NCBI GenBank assembly: GCA_025766275.1
Contig: JAFKAC010000078.1
Location: 1-64,000, forward strand
Reading direction: 5' to 3'
DNA: 64,000 nucleotides
From: Lactarius indigo
Lineage: Eukaryota > Basidiomycota > Agaricomycetes > Russulales > Russulaceae
Each line of letters opens with the position of its first letter. Within the stretch, counting starts at the first letter, position 1. The notes below the pieces were generated by a model. That model saw only the letters and a list, made by a program, of their open reading frames with translations, had not been told where the DNA came from and did no database searches. Position numbers and translations under genes: made by a program. This document shows, piece by piece, positions 21,099 through 31,246 of the stretch.

Positions 21099-21868
21099 TG
21101 GGATGATTTATCTGTCGCCGAGGAGCAGTCAGCGACAGTGCTTCATAGTTGCAAGACATAAAGATAGAGGGAGTACCACTCCTGTCTGTGATTCTGTAAG
21201 GCCAGAACGCTAGCGCGTCCTGCCTCCTGATAGTATGCCAGTGATACAAGGGCTAGGCCCAGGTTGGAGGAATCCCTTTGCCATACCATGAGCTAGCTGC
21301 CAGCCAGGATGTGTCTAGGACACAGCTCAAATGGTTTGCGTCAGGGGGAAGGTGAAGGGAATGCTTTCAGAGCCCAAGGCTGTCTACCTCAGCCTTCTCG
21401 GCCTGTTGGTTGCCTCATCGCCACAAGTGGCTTTACTGAATCCTTTCCCATTGCCGCTACAAGGCAGGTATCTGGTTGCAGAACACCATAATGGTGAACA
21501 CCCCCCAGAGCCTGAACCAGGTTTTACACTCCCATGGTGAGGAGATCCTGCGCCCAGTGTGGAGCACCAGAGACAGCTGGCGCTAAGCTCCACAATACAC
21601 AGCCCAGTGGGCCATGCACGCCTGGATATTTTGAAGTTAAGGGGCTACCAGACCCAGTCACCTTGCGCATAGCGCAGGGGCTAGGAAAACAGTAGGGGTG
21701 AAAGTAGGACTACTGGGCAGTACATGTACAGGAGGTTCCTCAGCAGAGACAAGTGGCGCCCCACTGCTCTCTGCCTTGGGCAAGGCTGGTAAGGCCCCAG
21801 ACAGACCTTAGCCTGGTGTGTCCTCCTAGGAAGACAGTGACCAGCCAAGTGGAGTGGCTAGGGCACCA
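21099..21868 (-). other. 5' leader of copia A
   Basis: About 770 bases between the primer site and the Gag-Pol ATG. No supported gene is seen. Long leaders also occur in copia B. Confidence 0.6.
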
Positions 21869-21880
21869 GGGCCCATAACC
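21869..21880 (-). promoter_or_regulatory. Primer-binding site of copia A (GGTTATGGGCCC)
   Basis: On the minus strand GGTTATGGGCCC directly follows the 5' LTR end. It matches the anticodon region of initiator tRNA-Met rather than a tRNA 3' end, with one G-U pair, as in Drosophila copia and Ty5. Copia B has the same sequence. Confidence 0.7.
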
Positions 21881-22484
21881 TGATGAACAGCATAGACAGA
21901 ACCAGTACTCACAGAGGCAAAGAGTCTGTGGTGAGATACTAGTGGCAAGCTGGTTAGCAGCAGAGGGGAATGTCAAGCAGTGAAGCAGAGGGTGTCTGGC
22001 ACACAACAGTGAGAGAACTGATGTTGGTATTTACAGAGGAGGAGACATACCTGGCACACAACAGTGAGAGAACTGATGTGGACCAGGAGCGTACAAGCAC
22101 TACTACTTATACTGTACAGAGGTGTGACACTAGTACAAGAGTGGTAACGTAGAGTCACAGAATACAAGGAGCGTTGTTCTACATACAGGACAAAAGGAGT
22201 GTATGAAAGGAGAACAAGGCGACTTAGAACAAAGAGAGTCCAGTCAAAGATGATATCATAATGACATCACAATAAAGATAAGAACTAAAAGAAGAACAAA
22301 GGACTGAGTACAATGAAGTGTCCGGAGTGTTCTACATGATGTCATACATGACGCAATGATCAGCGCTAGATTGTACAGATCAAATGTAAGTAATCTACAA
22401 GTCCAATTAATCTAATCTAAAGCAGTCCATGCTGCAAGTCCGGTCCGTATGAGCCGCTAAGTGCGCAAGGGTCACTTATCAACA
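21881..22484 (-). repeat. 5' LTR of copia A
   Basis: 604 bp and apparently identical to the LTR at 16157-16760. On the minus strand it holds a TATA-like CAGTATAAGTAG, the likely promoter core. Confidence 0.95.
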
Positions 22485-22830
22485 AGGGACTGTTCCAACA
22501 GTCTCTCCCAGCACGAGCAGAGTGAGCACCGGGAACATTCCGCTACTGGCATCTTTGTCAAGCCCCTCTCTCCTGGCCAGCGAGTTACCATCTGAGAGGC
22601 CGATAGTTGAACCGCTGTGGCCAATATCTACAACAAGATCCATTAGTTCTGTTCTGCCATCATTTCCTGGTCCTTCTCCCATTGGCCCTCCAGGGTTGTT
22701 GCCGACTACATCGTTATTAACATTAATTACTGAGCCTATGCCAAGCAGCATTTCATCACGCCATCCTGTGAGTCCTCAAGCCTCCTCGAGCCCCTCAACC
22801 ACAGTGAAAACCTGCGCTGAGCTAGGCTGA
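22485..22830 (+). pseudogene. Ser/Pro-rich exon downstream of the copia A insertion
   Basis: The frame entering the target site at 16152-16156 continues in the same phase after 22489 for about 113 codons to a TAG at 22828. It is Ser, Pro and Leu rich. The unbroken phase across the duplicated target suggests copia A landed in a real coding exon. The product is unknown. Confidence 0.4.
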
Positions 22831-23232
22831 GTTCATCTGTGTCAATCTGAGCAGGTCTGATTACTCAGACAACCCTGTACATGCCAGATTTTGTGCGTTT
22901 CTCAGATGGTATCTGGGTTTTACAGTGTTAAATCTGAGTCGTTTTCGGTTTTCATCTGGGACCTTGGGTTTATCTGGGTTCAACTGCAGTCTGCTGCACA
23001 GTACTGAAATATTCAGATGCGTGAATGTTTATGAATACACATTATTCTACCAACAACATCTGAGTCCATCTGAGCCAAATCCGAGCCCATCTGAAACCCT
23101 ACGTATCTGCCCACACAACTAAAAATCCATGCAGTGACATGCGCAAAGGCCATCCCTGGAAAACCTTCTGACTTTCCTAATTGTGAGAACAGGATGGTGG
23201 ACTTACCGATCAAGAAATGCAGTTGTCACCAA
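22831..23232. other. Non-coding stretch with degenerate CTGAGTC/ATCTGGG repeats
   Basis: Short irregular repeats of the type ATCTGAGTCC or ATCTGGGTTT recur, for example at 22840-22990 and 23055-23100. No gene is seen. Confidence 0.5.
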
Positions 23233-23711
23233 TTACACTGAAGGAGTTGCTGCAGAGGCGACGCAGGCAGCTAACTTCCTTTCCTTACTGAGAGCTTCGT
23301 ATTTCTGGTGTGATGTCTGGGTCAGCGTGTTTTTGGTATCTCATAAGACGCACGTACCTTTCTTGTCCCAGAGTCAACACTGTCCCACACAGCTTTGAAG
23401 CTGGACTTTGTCACAGAATGGTCTTTAAGGTAGTCGCACGCAAAAAGATTCCTAGCAGAAGGGAAATGTCAGAGAGAGGGTAAATGGAAAAAATGATCTC
23501 ATACCGTGCTGTTAGGAGGTTGGGATCTGCAATCATGAGCTTTTTGGACTTTGAACCTTTCAAGGTAGGCATTGCAGCTGAAGACGACACAGCATCCAGC
23601 TCCTTGGCAGGGACTTGAAACAACGGTTTGGGGATCAAAATGCCAGCCCTTTAAATTGTAGTCAGCCATCATTCAATTGAGAACAGAAGTAGGCACGTAC
23701 AATGGGTTCAC
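23233..23711 (-). CDS. Small spliced gene, 5' end cut by an LTR; HMG-box-like
   Basis: Minus-strand exons are 23648-23505, 23451-23358 and 23304-23233 (stop TAA). GT-AG introns lie at 23504-23452 and 23357-23305, both 53 nt. The spliced frame stays open and ends KYEALSKERKLAACVASAATPSV. A possible 11-nt exon at 23711-23701 joins in phase upstream, with introns 23771-23712 and 23700-23649. The gene then runs into the LTR starting at 23774. The segment NLFACDYLKDHSV...FKAVWDSVDSGTRK followed by KYEALSKE resembles the second half of an HMG box, but this is weak. About 110 codons survive. Upstream exons must lie beyond the LTR or are lost. Confidence 0.5.
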
Positions 23712-23773
23712 CTGTGAGAAATACAATAAATCAGTCAGTATATGCTAGCTTCGGATGAGAGAATAACTTACAC

Positions 23774-24169
23774 TGTCACGGTTCAGTCGGACTGTCTGTG
23801 ACTTATCGGGTTCAGTCGTAGCCCAAAGGCAATGGGAAAGCAGAGTTGAGGGTCACAGGTTAAGTGACCAGAGGGAGGGAGAACTTGGCAGGCGAGTGAG
23901 AGGGGAATCTGAAGGTTTAAACAAGTAGACTGTATTCAAGGAGTCAAGGACTAAGAGTAGACAAAGTATTGTACTACTCAGACTACTGGTCTTTATACTC
24001 TTACAAACTGGTGATTTTTGGGACTCTTTTCTGTGGTTACAAAGACTTGGAAATGAGCTGGCATACAAGAGACGTGGCATGGGTACTGGGCTGGCAGAAG
24101 ACTCGGATGCACTGGCAGGGTGACGTGTCACATGTCGTGATGTGATCGTGATGTCACAAGATCGTGACA
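23774..24169 (-). repeat. 3' LTR of a decayed minus-strand retroelement
   Basis: The ends are TGTCACGG and ATCGTGACA. A polypurine tract (CCGAGAGAGGGGGCTA on the minus strand, 24170-24185) abuts it, so the element lies to the right. A partial copy of this LTR is at 48491-48803. No second full LTR was found. Confidence 0.75.
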
Positions 24170-24205
24170 TAGCCCCCTCTCTCGGTTCATTCGTCCGCGA
24201 ATGAT

Positions 24206-25600
24206 TTAGGAACTGCGGTCAGCAGCTTCCCAATCGACGTCATAGGGATACTCGTAGTCGTCTACAGGCTGGGCTTGAACTGAGGTACTGTGCAGACGTT
24301 GACATGGGCGCGTGGTGGGTTGAAGAGCCCGGTCAGGGGAAAGTGTCGAGCGCAACCACTCATGAGTGCGCGTACTGGTGGTTGAAGTTGAAAGTGCAGG
24401 GCAATTGAGCCCATAATAAGGGTGTTGTGGTGAGATGGGGCAATGTCGGCGCTGGGGACACATGGCGTGGGGCTGGCAACAAAGTCCCTTGGTGTGCCCG
24501 GGGTTTTGGCAATAGTGACAGCGACGGGGGTTGCGTTGCCTGACCAATTCAACCACGCTGTGCTGTTGCACGGGAGGCCGAATGGAGCCTGTACGGGAGT
24601 TTGGCATGGTCTGCGGACACGGCGTTGCCTCAGCTGCACGTTTGCTGTTGGGGCTTTGGGTAGTGGTACGGTGGGTGTCCGGAATGATCGTGGCCTCTCC
24701 ATTGTTGATTGTTTCGACAGTTGTATTGGTAAGACAACCATGTGACATGTTTGGAGGGTTTTGGTGGTAGTGGTGCTGTTCTCGAACTGCGTAGGGGTGA
24801 CAATGATGAGCAATTTCATGGTCATGACGAGGGGATTGGTTTCGTGGAACCTGTAGTGGAGAGCGAGTGAGGGTGCTGATGTTCAGAAGCTCCCTCCAGC
24901 ATAGGGCCTCGATCTCAGGGAACTGCCACTTCTGTGCCAATCGGAGAATTAGCATCCATTCTCGGGTAGTGGCCTCATAGACTGAATAATGCGGGTTGTA
25001 GAAGATCCACATGAGTAGTGTAAACTCCTCGGTTGTTACATCATTGAGAATGACGTGATAGGGCCCAACAGCAACGCAGGACTCGACGGTGACTGGTCCC
25101 TCATTATCTAAGTCAATGGGTACCTCAGCTGTTGATCCCACAACCTTCCAAAGTTTTTGGAAGTATGGTGACTCGCGTATGAAGAAATAGCTGTGGACGT
25201 GGAATTCATGGTCGCTCGTTGTGAATACTGCGTCGGCACTGGGCAGATCATACAGGGGATGTCGACTGGCAGTTGTTGTTTTGGACGAAGGGCTGGTTGG
25301 CGCTGGGTTACCGTCCAAGTCGGTGGTCATATTGGCTTGGGTGTAGTCCTCTGTTGTACTATCGTTGTTGGAGGTGGGGGGCAATTGCTCCGGTTCGAAG
25401 GGTGACGTGAAGTCAGGGAGCAGACCCCGGAGAGGATTGTCGAGTACGTTGGGGTGCTCCCTGAGCGTAGGGCTGAGGGTCAACTCCATGCATAGTGGAG
25501 GAGCCATGTCTGTTCCGCCTGCATTTTCGACTTGGCTATCGTGCTGGTCTTTATACCTTTGCGCATCGTAGAGGTCCTGTGACCTTATCAGTTTGTCCAA
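24206..25600 (-). CDS. BTB/POZ domain protein with CCHC knuckle, accessory ORF of a retroelement
   Basis: 464 codons. Residues about 115-240 resemble fungal BTB domains (ADAVFTTSDHEFHVHSYFF, RESPYFQKLW, then TTEEFTLLMWIFYNP and a short helical tail). A CCHC knuckle (CHYCQNPGHTKGLCC) lies in the Pro/His-rich C-terminal part. It is directly upstream of the polypurine tract and LTR, the place of extra 3' ORFs in retroelements. The preceding frame (26371-25604) is in the same phase and separated only by TGA, so the original protein was longer. BTB domains mediate protein-protein contacts and CCHC knuckles usually bind nucleic acid. A role in the element is inferred. Confidence 0.6.
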   Translation of the reverse strand: MDKLIRSQDLYDAQRYKDQHDSQVENAGGTDMAPPLCMELTLSPTLREHPNVLDNPLRGLLPDFTSPFEPEQLPPTSNNDSTTEDYTQANMTTDLDGNPAPTSPSSKTTTASRHPLYDLPSADAVFTTSDHEFHVHSYFFIRESPYFQKLWKVVGSTAEVPIDLDNEGPVTVESCVAVGPYHVILNDVTTEEFTLLMWIFYNPHYSVYEATTREWMLILRLAQKWQFPEIEALCWRELLNISTLTRSPLQVPRNQSPRHDHEIAHHCHPYAVREQHHYHQNPPNMSHGCLTNTTVETINNGEATIIPDTHRTTTQSPNSKRAAEATPCPQTMPNSRTGSIRPPVQQHSVVELVRQRNPRRCHYCQNPGHTKGLCCQPHAMCPQRRHCPISPQHPYYGLNCPALSTSTTSTRTHEWLRSTLSPDRALQPTTRPCQRLHSTSVQAQPVDDYEYPYDVDWEAADRSS

Positions 25601-25603
25601 ACC

Positions 25604-26400
25604 TCAAACTCTCCCAATGAGTACACTCTGGGTTGTTCCTAGTGCTAGGAATGATGATCGATAAGGTACACTCGAGGCCTCTTGTTCGGTCGTGGAGAGG
25701 ATGTGGAGCCGTGATGTTGATTCGGTGGGGATAGAGGTGTGATGAAGGTCCGTGGCTATCGCGTATCTTGATTGGTCGACCTCGTACAGTACGTGCTGAG
25801 CTAGTCTGATCTGTACATCTTGCACCGTTTTGTGAGTGTAGGCATACATTTCATTTGGCATTCTGGAATACTGTGCTTCGTTCAAGGACCTTATCGTGCG
25901 TGATCGGAATTGAAGTGCCCTAAGTGATGTCCGTTTGAGCGGCAGCTTCTTCATGGTGTTGAATAGATTCCATTTACGATGGTATGGTTGATGGTGTCTG
26001 CGATGGTTATTTGTTGACCCCCAGTCTGCATGCGTTTCTGATTGCTGGGGTGAGGGTGCGGGCGTTTTGAGTTGCCTCGTGTTCCAGCGGGTAGGTACAT
26101 GGTGCGGATAAGTTGGAGTGTTGATAGTGAGGGTGTTTTTCGGCGTTCTTAGGTCAAACGATTGTTTGTGGTGATCTTTTGAGGTCCCAACGTTATCGAT
26201 GAGCGCGTTGCTTTGAAGGCTCAGCTCATGAAAAGGGGTTGTATCATGACGAAAGGGTACTGCGATCGTGAAACGTTGGGTCAATATGGTGGGGTTTCTG
26301 CGGTTGTTCAAGTCTTCGGTCAAGGACAGGGGGGAAAAATGTGGTGCGGTAGCAGATAGCAGAATATTCACCCCCTCCTTAGGGTGTTGTCATCCTCGGC
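25604..26400 (-). pseudogene. Upstream part of the BTB-CCHC frame, unknown
   Basis: The frame is open from about 26400 (after a TGA) to the TGA at 25604-25606, then continues in phase into the BTB ORF. It is rich in Thr, His, Asn and Arg. I recognise no RT, protease or integrase motif. Both bounding stops are TGA and could be former CGA codons. Confidence 0.35.
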
Positions 26401-28937
26401 AACTCAGCGTAATACGGGCAGCCTGGTTGCGGTAAGGACAAACAAGCAGCAGGACAATATTTCGAGGGAGTTGGCACACAGCCGGCCCATTGAAGGAAAC
26501 ACAAGAGAGCATCCAAGGGAGAGACGCGAGAGTTGGTAACAGGAGAAGTGGGCAGCGTCCCATGGTTGGTGACACCAATGTCCTGTCAGCTGATAAGATC
26601 CAACCATCAGTGGATGCCGAACGGTGGCGCAAGTGTTTGAACAGAGGGAACAAGGAACACTGAGCATTCAGCTCGGATGGTCGCAGTTTATAGGTGCAGA
26701 TACAGGGTTGGGTGACATACCTGAGTTCATCTTTAGCTGGTCTGGTGTCAATACCGGGTACAACGAACAGTAACTGTATTTGGTGAATCATTCCCCGTGG
26801 AAAATGGGAGCAGTGAACAAGGACGGGGTTGCTACACTGCTTACGCGTTTCGGGTGGTGCCATAGCGGAGTTCCATTTCGCCCGTCTGTTATGGTGCAAC
26901 TTTGGTCGAGTGAATTGTATTCGTTTCATGTCGTTGGATTTTGTCGACTTCTCAGGTCGAACTGAGTGCCTCTTGTTTGTTGTATGGCCCGTGGTCCTCT
27001 TCGGCAACTCATGCCATGTCATGCATGTATTTGTGACCTTTTTGGTGCGTCGTCGTTTTTCATTCTTGCGGCGGTGTATGTTGGCCATGTTTTGTCCGCC
27101 CAAGAGGTCATACTGACTCGTGCAATTCAGGTCAGAATGTCGTTGACCATGACCAAGCCGTAGTTCTTCGTGACCGTGTGCGTGTGGGTCAGGGCCGGAT
27201 CCTAGGTTTTTGACACAGCGCTCGGGGGCATCGATTCTGGCCCTTCTTTGTCATCATACAGGCTGATGGTGTCACGTAGTGAGTTCTTGCCACTCGGTTA
27301 TTCTTTTCATGTTCGGGACCCCTTTTGTCTGTTGAATCTCTCTAATCTCATGTCGTCGTATGTTGGCAACAGTTTGGTTTGTAGAGGGGTCGCCCGTGCC
27401 AGTGGCAGCGTCGGGTGGGGCTTCATTGACCCTTGCATGTGTGCCTTGCTTCGATGCGGCCTGTCTCCTCTCGCAGAATTCCGTTATCGCCCCTTTCTTC
27501 CATATTGGTTGTTTACTGACTTCATGCCCTGACAAGGTTGTCCAATGGAGGGCTCTGTTGATGACTCAAAGTGCTTTCCCATGTAACAATCCTTTCCTTC
27601 GTTGGTTGGCGTAGAGGGGTGCGTATGCTCGAGAAACTCTAATGACTAACTTGTGCATTTGGTGGTTCGCAGGTGCCGTGTTGGTCGTGTGAACACATGC
27701 GATCTGGCCAGATGTCGTGGGCTTCTTTATTCTGGCCTGGGTGTTCGGTATGTAGTTCGCTCCTGTGTTGATCATATCTCTGATGCATCGAGTGACCGCT
27801 GTCGTTGTTTTCACGCTCATAGATTTGATCACATAACAGCTTTTCACCCTCTTGGGTATTCTGTAATGCGTGGTTCGGCACTGGTTCGGTGCATCGTTTG
27901 GGTTTCTTCCGCTGCTTTGTCGATTGTCGGTAATCCGTGAGTGGTTCACGTTCGCGTTTTTGGTGCGGTGGTCAATGCTGTGTGTCAATTGCGCGTTGGT
28001 GAGTCTCTTCGCGATTGTTGATGAGTTGTTTGGCTCAAATTCGGATGTCCGATCGTACTTAGTCTGGTAGGGCTCGAGTATGCTGTCACAGTTCCTCTTT
28101 CTGTTGGGATCGTTTTCGCGAGTTTTCCTCGCTACCCCTATCCGAGTGAACTGACTCAATATACTGGCATTCGGGGTACGGTCCGTCCCATTGTGCTGCA
28201 TCGCGTGGGACTGCCAGCCTGCTTCTTTTACATCGGGAGCCAGTTCTACGCTGGTGGACCCTTTTGTGACCTGCAGCGGGTCATAGCCCACCTCGACATC
28301 TTTGAGCAATTCAGTGGGTTTGCAACTTGTTTCTTCTTGTAGTTTCAGTTTCTCTAGGTCGTTCTTCGCATCCTTGCAGGATGACAGGCCCTGGAGTGCG
28401 TTTTCATCCGCGTGTCGTTCGGATCTGACCCATCTGGCGGTACTCCTTCTCTTCGGTTTTGGGGTACCGAGTGATGAATCGCCGTCAATTGTCCATGCGT
28501 TCCGGAAGTTGGCGAAGCTGTCCCAACTCGTTTCATCAGAATTGGTAGAGTGATTCATGTGGTTTTCTACCTTTAATTGATTTTTCTGAGTTCATACCCA
28601 ATCGCCAACGTGGGGTCCGCGGATGTATGACAGCATCGGGTGAGTCTGCTTGATCAGTTTGATCATCATACCTGTTTGTCTATTGACCATTTGCTGCAAG
28701 TGAAACTGGAACAAGAACTGTTCTCCTTTTGCCAGATCTTCATTGAAGCTATTGGGCGATGCCCCACAGAGTTCCCTTCCACGGTGCGTCCGAGTTTTTG
28801 TTGTGGTTTCATTCGACGATTCTGAGCCAGCGGTGGGCGATGCATCTCCCTCAGTGGGGCTTCGGCTTACTTTGCTAGTCATTCTTGTTTCTGACATGTC
28901 TCTTCCATGGGCATTTTGTTCCAGTGTGGTAGAGTCC
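26401..28937 (-). pseudogene. Decayed minus-strand coding block, unassigned
   Basis: Long minus-strand frames occur at 27103-26390, 28558-27566 and 28897-28592. They are Asn/Thr/Arg-rich and carry no motif I recognise. The plus strand is unusually T- and G-rich. The block continues at 43781 after the gypsy B insertion. It is probably the body of the element whose 3' LTR is at 23774, but that is inference. Confidence 0.3.
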
Positions 28938-28942
28938 TCATG
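28938..28942. repeat. Target-site duplication of gypsy B (TCATG)
   Basis: TCATG at 28938-28942 and again at 43776-43780, flanking the LTRs. Confidence 0.93.
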
Positions 28943-29663
28943 TGTTACAGACTGGACTTGTTTTCAACTTTACTTTAATTTCTTACTTACACTTGCGTTC
29001 GTGGGAAAGTCTTTCCTTCCTTGGCTTTCCCTTTTTCGGACTTGCTGCGCACTAGGAGCCTTAAGATTCTCTCCTAGTGCAAAGTGAGACAATGAGACAC
29101 TCATTGTCCTTATTAGTCTTTATTACTACTATACTTGGGCTAAATGCACCCTTTTATGGCAGGTGTCTCATTTCTATTTTTAACTTTGAGACATGTCTCA
29201 CTTGCCTTTTATATCCTTGCTTCTTCTCACACTTACTGCGGATAGCTGTGCACACTTGCTTCTTTTTCCCGTGCTTGCTGCGGATTGCTGTACCTTCTTC
29301 TCACGCTTGCTGCGGATTGCTGTGTTACTTCTCACGCTTGCTGCGGATTGCACCATTTGTTTGTTCCGCACAAACAAACCTTTTTCTATATAAGTCGTGG
29401 CCCTAGGTAGCTTGTATCCTTAGACTCGACTTCTTTACCATCACAGTATACATTGTTTTCCCATTCCCTTGGGGTAACTCTCTGCTGAATCGTCGAACCT
29501 CTTGAACCCCCTTGAACTCCACTCACATCTTGAGTATTGTGTCATACTCTGAGATCCTTGTTAACCACTTAAACCTTGCCGTTACCGGCTAAACCCTCGC
29601 TCATTGACATAGAAAGACCAGACTTGCTCACGTCGAGCTGAACGTTCCTACTGTAACGTTACA
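28943..29663 (+). repeat. 5' LTR of gypsy B
   Basis: 721 bp, TGTTACAG...ACGTTACA. It contains tandem short repeats of TTGCTGCGGATTGCTGT type (29225-29350) and a TATA-like TTCTATATAAG at 29382-29392. Small ORFs inside it are not genes. Confidence 0.95.
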
Positions 29664-29683
29664 TTAAGTCGAGTCTCTCCACC

Positions 29684-31246
29684 CTGGCTTCAAAACTAGG
29701 AAGCAGGAGCCGTTCCCAGTTCAAACCAGAATTCATCACCAGAAGAACAGAAGACGATCTCTCTGACAACATCAAGGGAGTAGCCATCTGGAAAACCTAC
29801 GACGAAACTGAAGGATATTACGTTTGGAGCAAAGAAGACAACGGATATATTCCTATTGAATACATAGAAGACAAACGACTTTGGGTAGTCATCGCACAAT
29901 CAACCAAAGACCACAAGTGGTTCTCCGTCAAACCAGTACCACTAGAATTCGGACTTGGCCCATATAGAAACAACCCAGTTGGCATAGTTGTCGACTCAGA
30001 TACAGAAGAACCTGCTCAGGATTCGGATCAACATCAATCCCCTGTTGCATCAGTGGAAGCTACGTCAGGTGTCCCCTCTTTAGCCCCACAAGAACCCATA
30101 GATTCAGGTGCTCGCACACCAACAAACTCAAGCATTAGAATGACAAGCACAGCCACACAAATCAACACCTCAATCACCCACACCCCTAGTGGAGGTGGCA
30201 GTAGCAAAGGCGGAGGTGGAGGTGGAGGCGGAGGTGGAGGTGGAGGCGGTGGAGGAATCCCTGCTGGAAGAGCCCCACCTTTAGCCCCCCCTCCTGCCGG
30301 AGATAAATTAACAGGCCTACCACCAAAAGAATTCACTGGAGACCGAGCCCACAGCAAGAAATTCCTAAAAGAGTTCACCTTCTACCGGGCCCTCAATGGA
30401 TCAATCGAGCAAATGAGAAACCCCTATCTCAGATGCATTGTCTTCCTCTCCCTAATACGAGGAGACTTGGTTGATGACTGGGTTATGGAACAAAGTGACT
30501 GGCTTACTGATGAACTTGCTGGAGGACGGGCCACAACAGAAGAAGACCTGTGGATCACCATCCTAGATCGCTTCCAGGCTGCTTACACAGACGTTGCAGA
30601 GAAGCAGAAGGCACAGAAGGCACTCCAAGCAGTCAAAATGGAGAATGGAGACCTTGACACCTATATTGCTCAGTTCGCCGCCCTTGCAAAGAAGGCAGGA
30701 TATGGTGCAGATGAAGAAGGAACCCTGGATATTTTCTCACAGGGTCTACCTGAAAAACTGGTCAGGAACATCATACAGTTCGACCACCCAGATGACTGGA
30801 AAGAATGGACCCAATCAGCCAGAAAGCACCATCAAGACTTCATCAATCTCCAAAATCGCTTTGGAATCAAAAAGGAAACTAAAGCCGGATTCACAAAAGG
30901 GCAATGGAACAATGCCTTTAAAGTCAAACCACGTGACCCAAATGCAATGGACATAGGAAGAACTCAAAGAGGAGCTGCAGGAAGAGCAGCCCTCACTGAA
31001 ACCGAAAAACAGAAGCTCCAAGCAGAAGGGCGCTGTTTCCGTTGCAAGAAACAGGGGCACATATCGCGAAACTGCCCTGACAAACCAGCCAAACTTGCAG
31101 AAGCATCAACTACACCCTCTGCACCATCCACCACAAAAACCAAAGAGGAACTAGCAAATGAGATGTGGGGGACTCTGATGGCACAGAGTGAGGAAGTGCG
31201 AGCACTGCTCGTAGAGAAAGCCTTTGCTGAGAAGGATTTTTCGTAG
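29684..31246 (+). CDS. gag: Gypsy B Gag, probable non-AUG (CTG) start
   Basis: The frame opens after TAA at 29654 and has no ATG until about 30140. CTG at 29684 sits in ACCCTGGCT, with A at -3 and G at +4, and is the best start candidate. The N-terminal domain (TYDETEGYYVW...YIPIEYIEDKRLW) matches the N-terminal domain of gypsy A Gag, which supports translation upstream of the ATG. A glycine run (about 30190-30260) and a capsid region follow. The CCHC knuckle CFRCKKQGHISRNC is at about 31033-31075. Gag ends at TAG 31244-31246. It forms the particle and packages RNA. Confidence 0.85.
   Translation: MASKLGSRSRSQFKPEFITRRTEDDLSDNIKGVAIWKTYDETEGYYVWSKEDNGYIPIEYIEDKRLWVVIAQSTKDHKWFSVKPVPLEFGLGPYRNNPVGIVVDSDTEEPAQDSDQHQSPVASVEATSGVPSLAPQEPIDSGARTPTNSSIRMTSTATQINTSITHTPSGGGSSKGGGGGGGGGGGGGGGGIPAGRAPPLAPPPAGDKLTGLPPKEFTGDRAHSKKFLKEFTFYRALNGSIEQMRNPYLRCIVFLSLIRGDLVDDWVMEQSDWLTDELAGGRATTEEDLWITILDRFQAAYTDVAEKQKAQKALQAVKMENGDLDTYIAQFAALAKKAGYGADEEGTLDIFSQGLPEKLVRNIIQFDHPDDWKEWTQSARKHHQDFINLQNRFGIKKETKAGFTKGQWNNAFKVKPRDPNAMDIGRTQRGAAGRAALTETEKQKLQAEGRCFRCKKQGHISRNCPDKPAKLAEASTTPSAPSTTKTKEELANEMWGTLMAQSEEVRALLVEKAFAEKDFS
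31234..31240 (+). promoter_or_regulatory. -1 frameshift heptamer GGATTTT
   Basis: G_GAT_TTT in the gag frame, three bases before the gag stop. GGAUUUU is the established slippery heptamer of red clover necrotic mosaic virus. Pol is open in the -1 frame from here (FVGSNPAAWARALN...). Confidence 0.6.

Larger units (their letters stand above)
16157..22484 (-). mobile_element. Ty1/copia element A, complete and apparently intact
   Basis: The element is 6.3 kb. It has two 604-bp LTRs that look identical, a 5-bp duplication, one open Gag-Pol frame, a primer site and a polypurine tract. Identical LTRs and an uninterrupted frame indicate a recent insertion that may be active. It sits inside a reading frame that continues on both sides (host exon). 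Confidence 0.95.

Noticed and set aside
29077..29406. 109-residue Leu/Cys-rich frame, also at 43189-43518
   Set aside because: Lies entirely within the gypsy B LTRs over TTGCTGCGGATTG repeats; the duplicate is just the other LTR.
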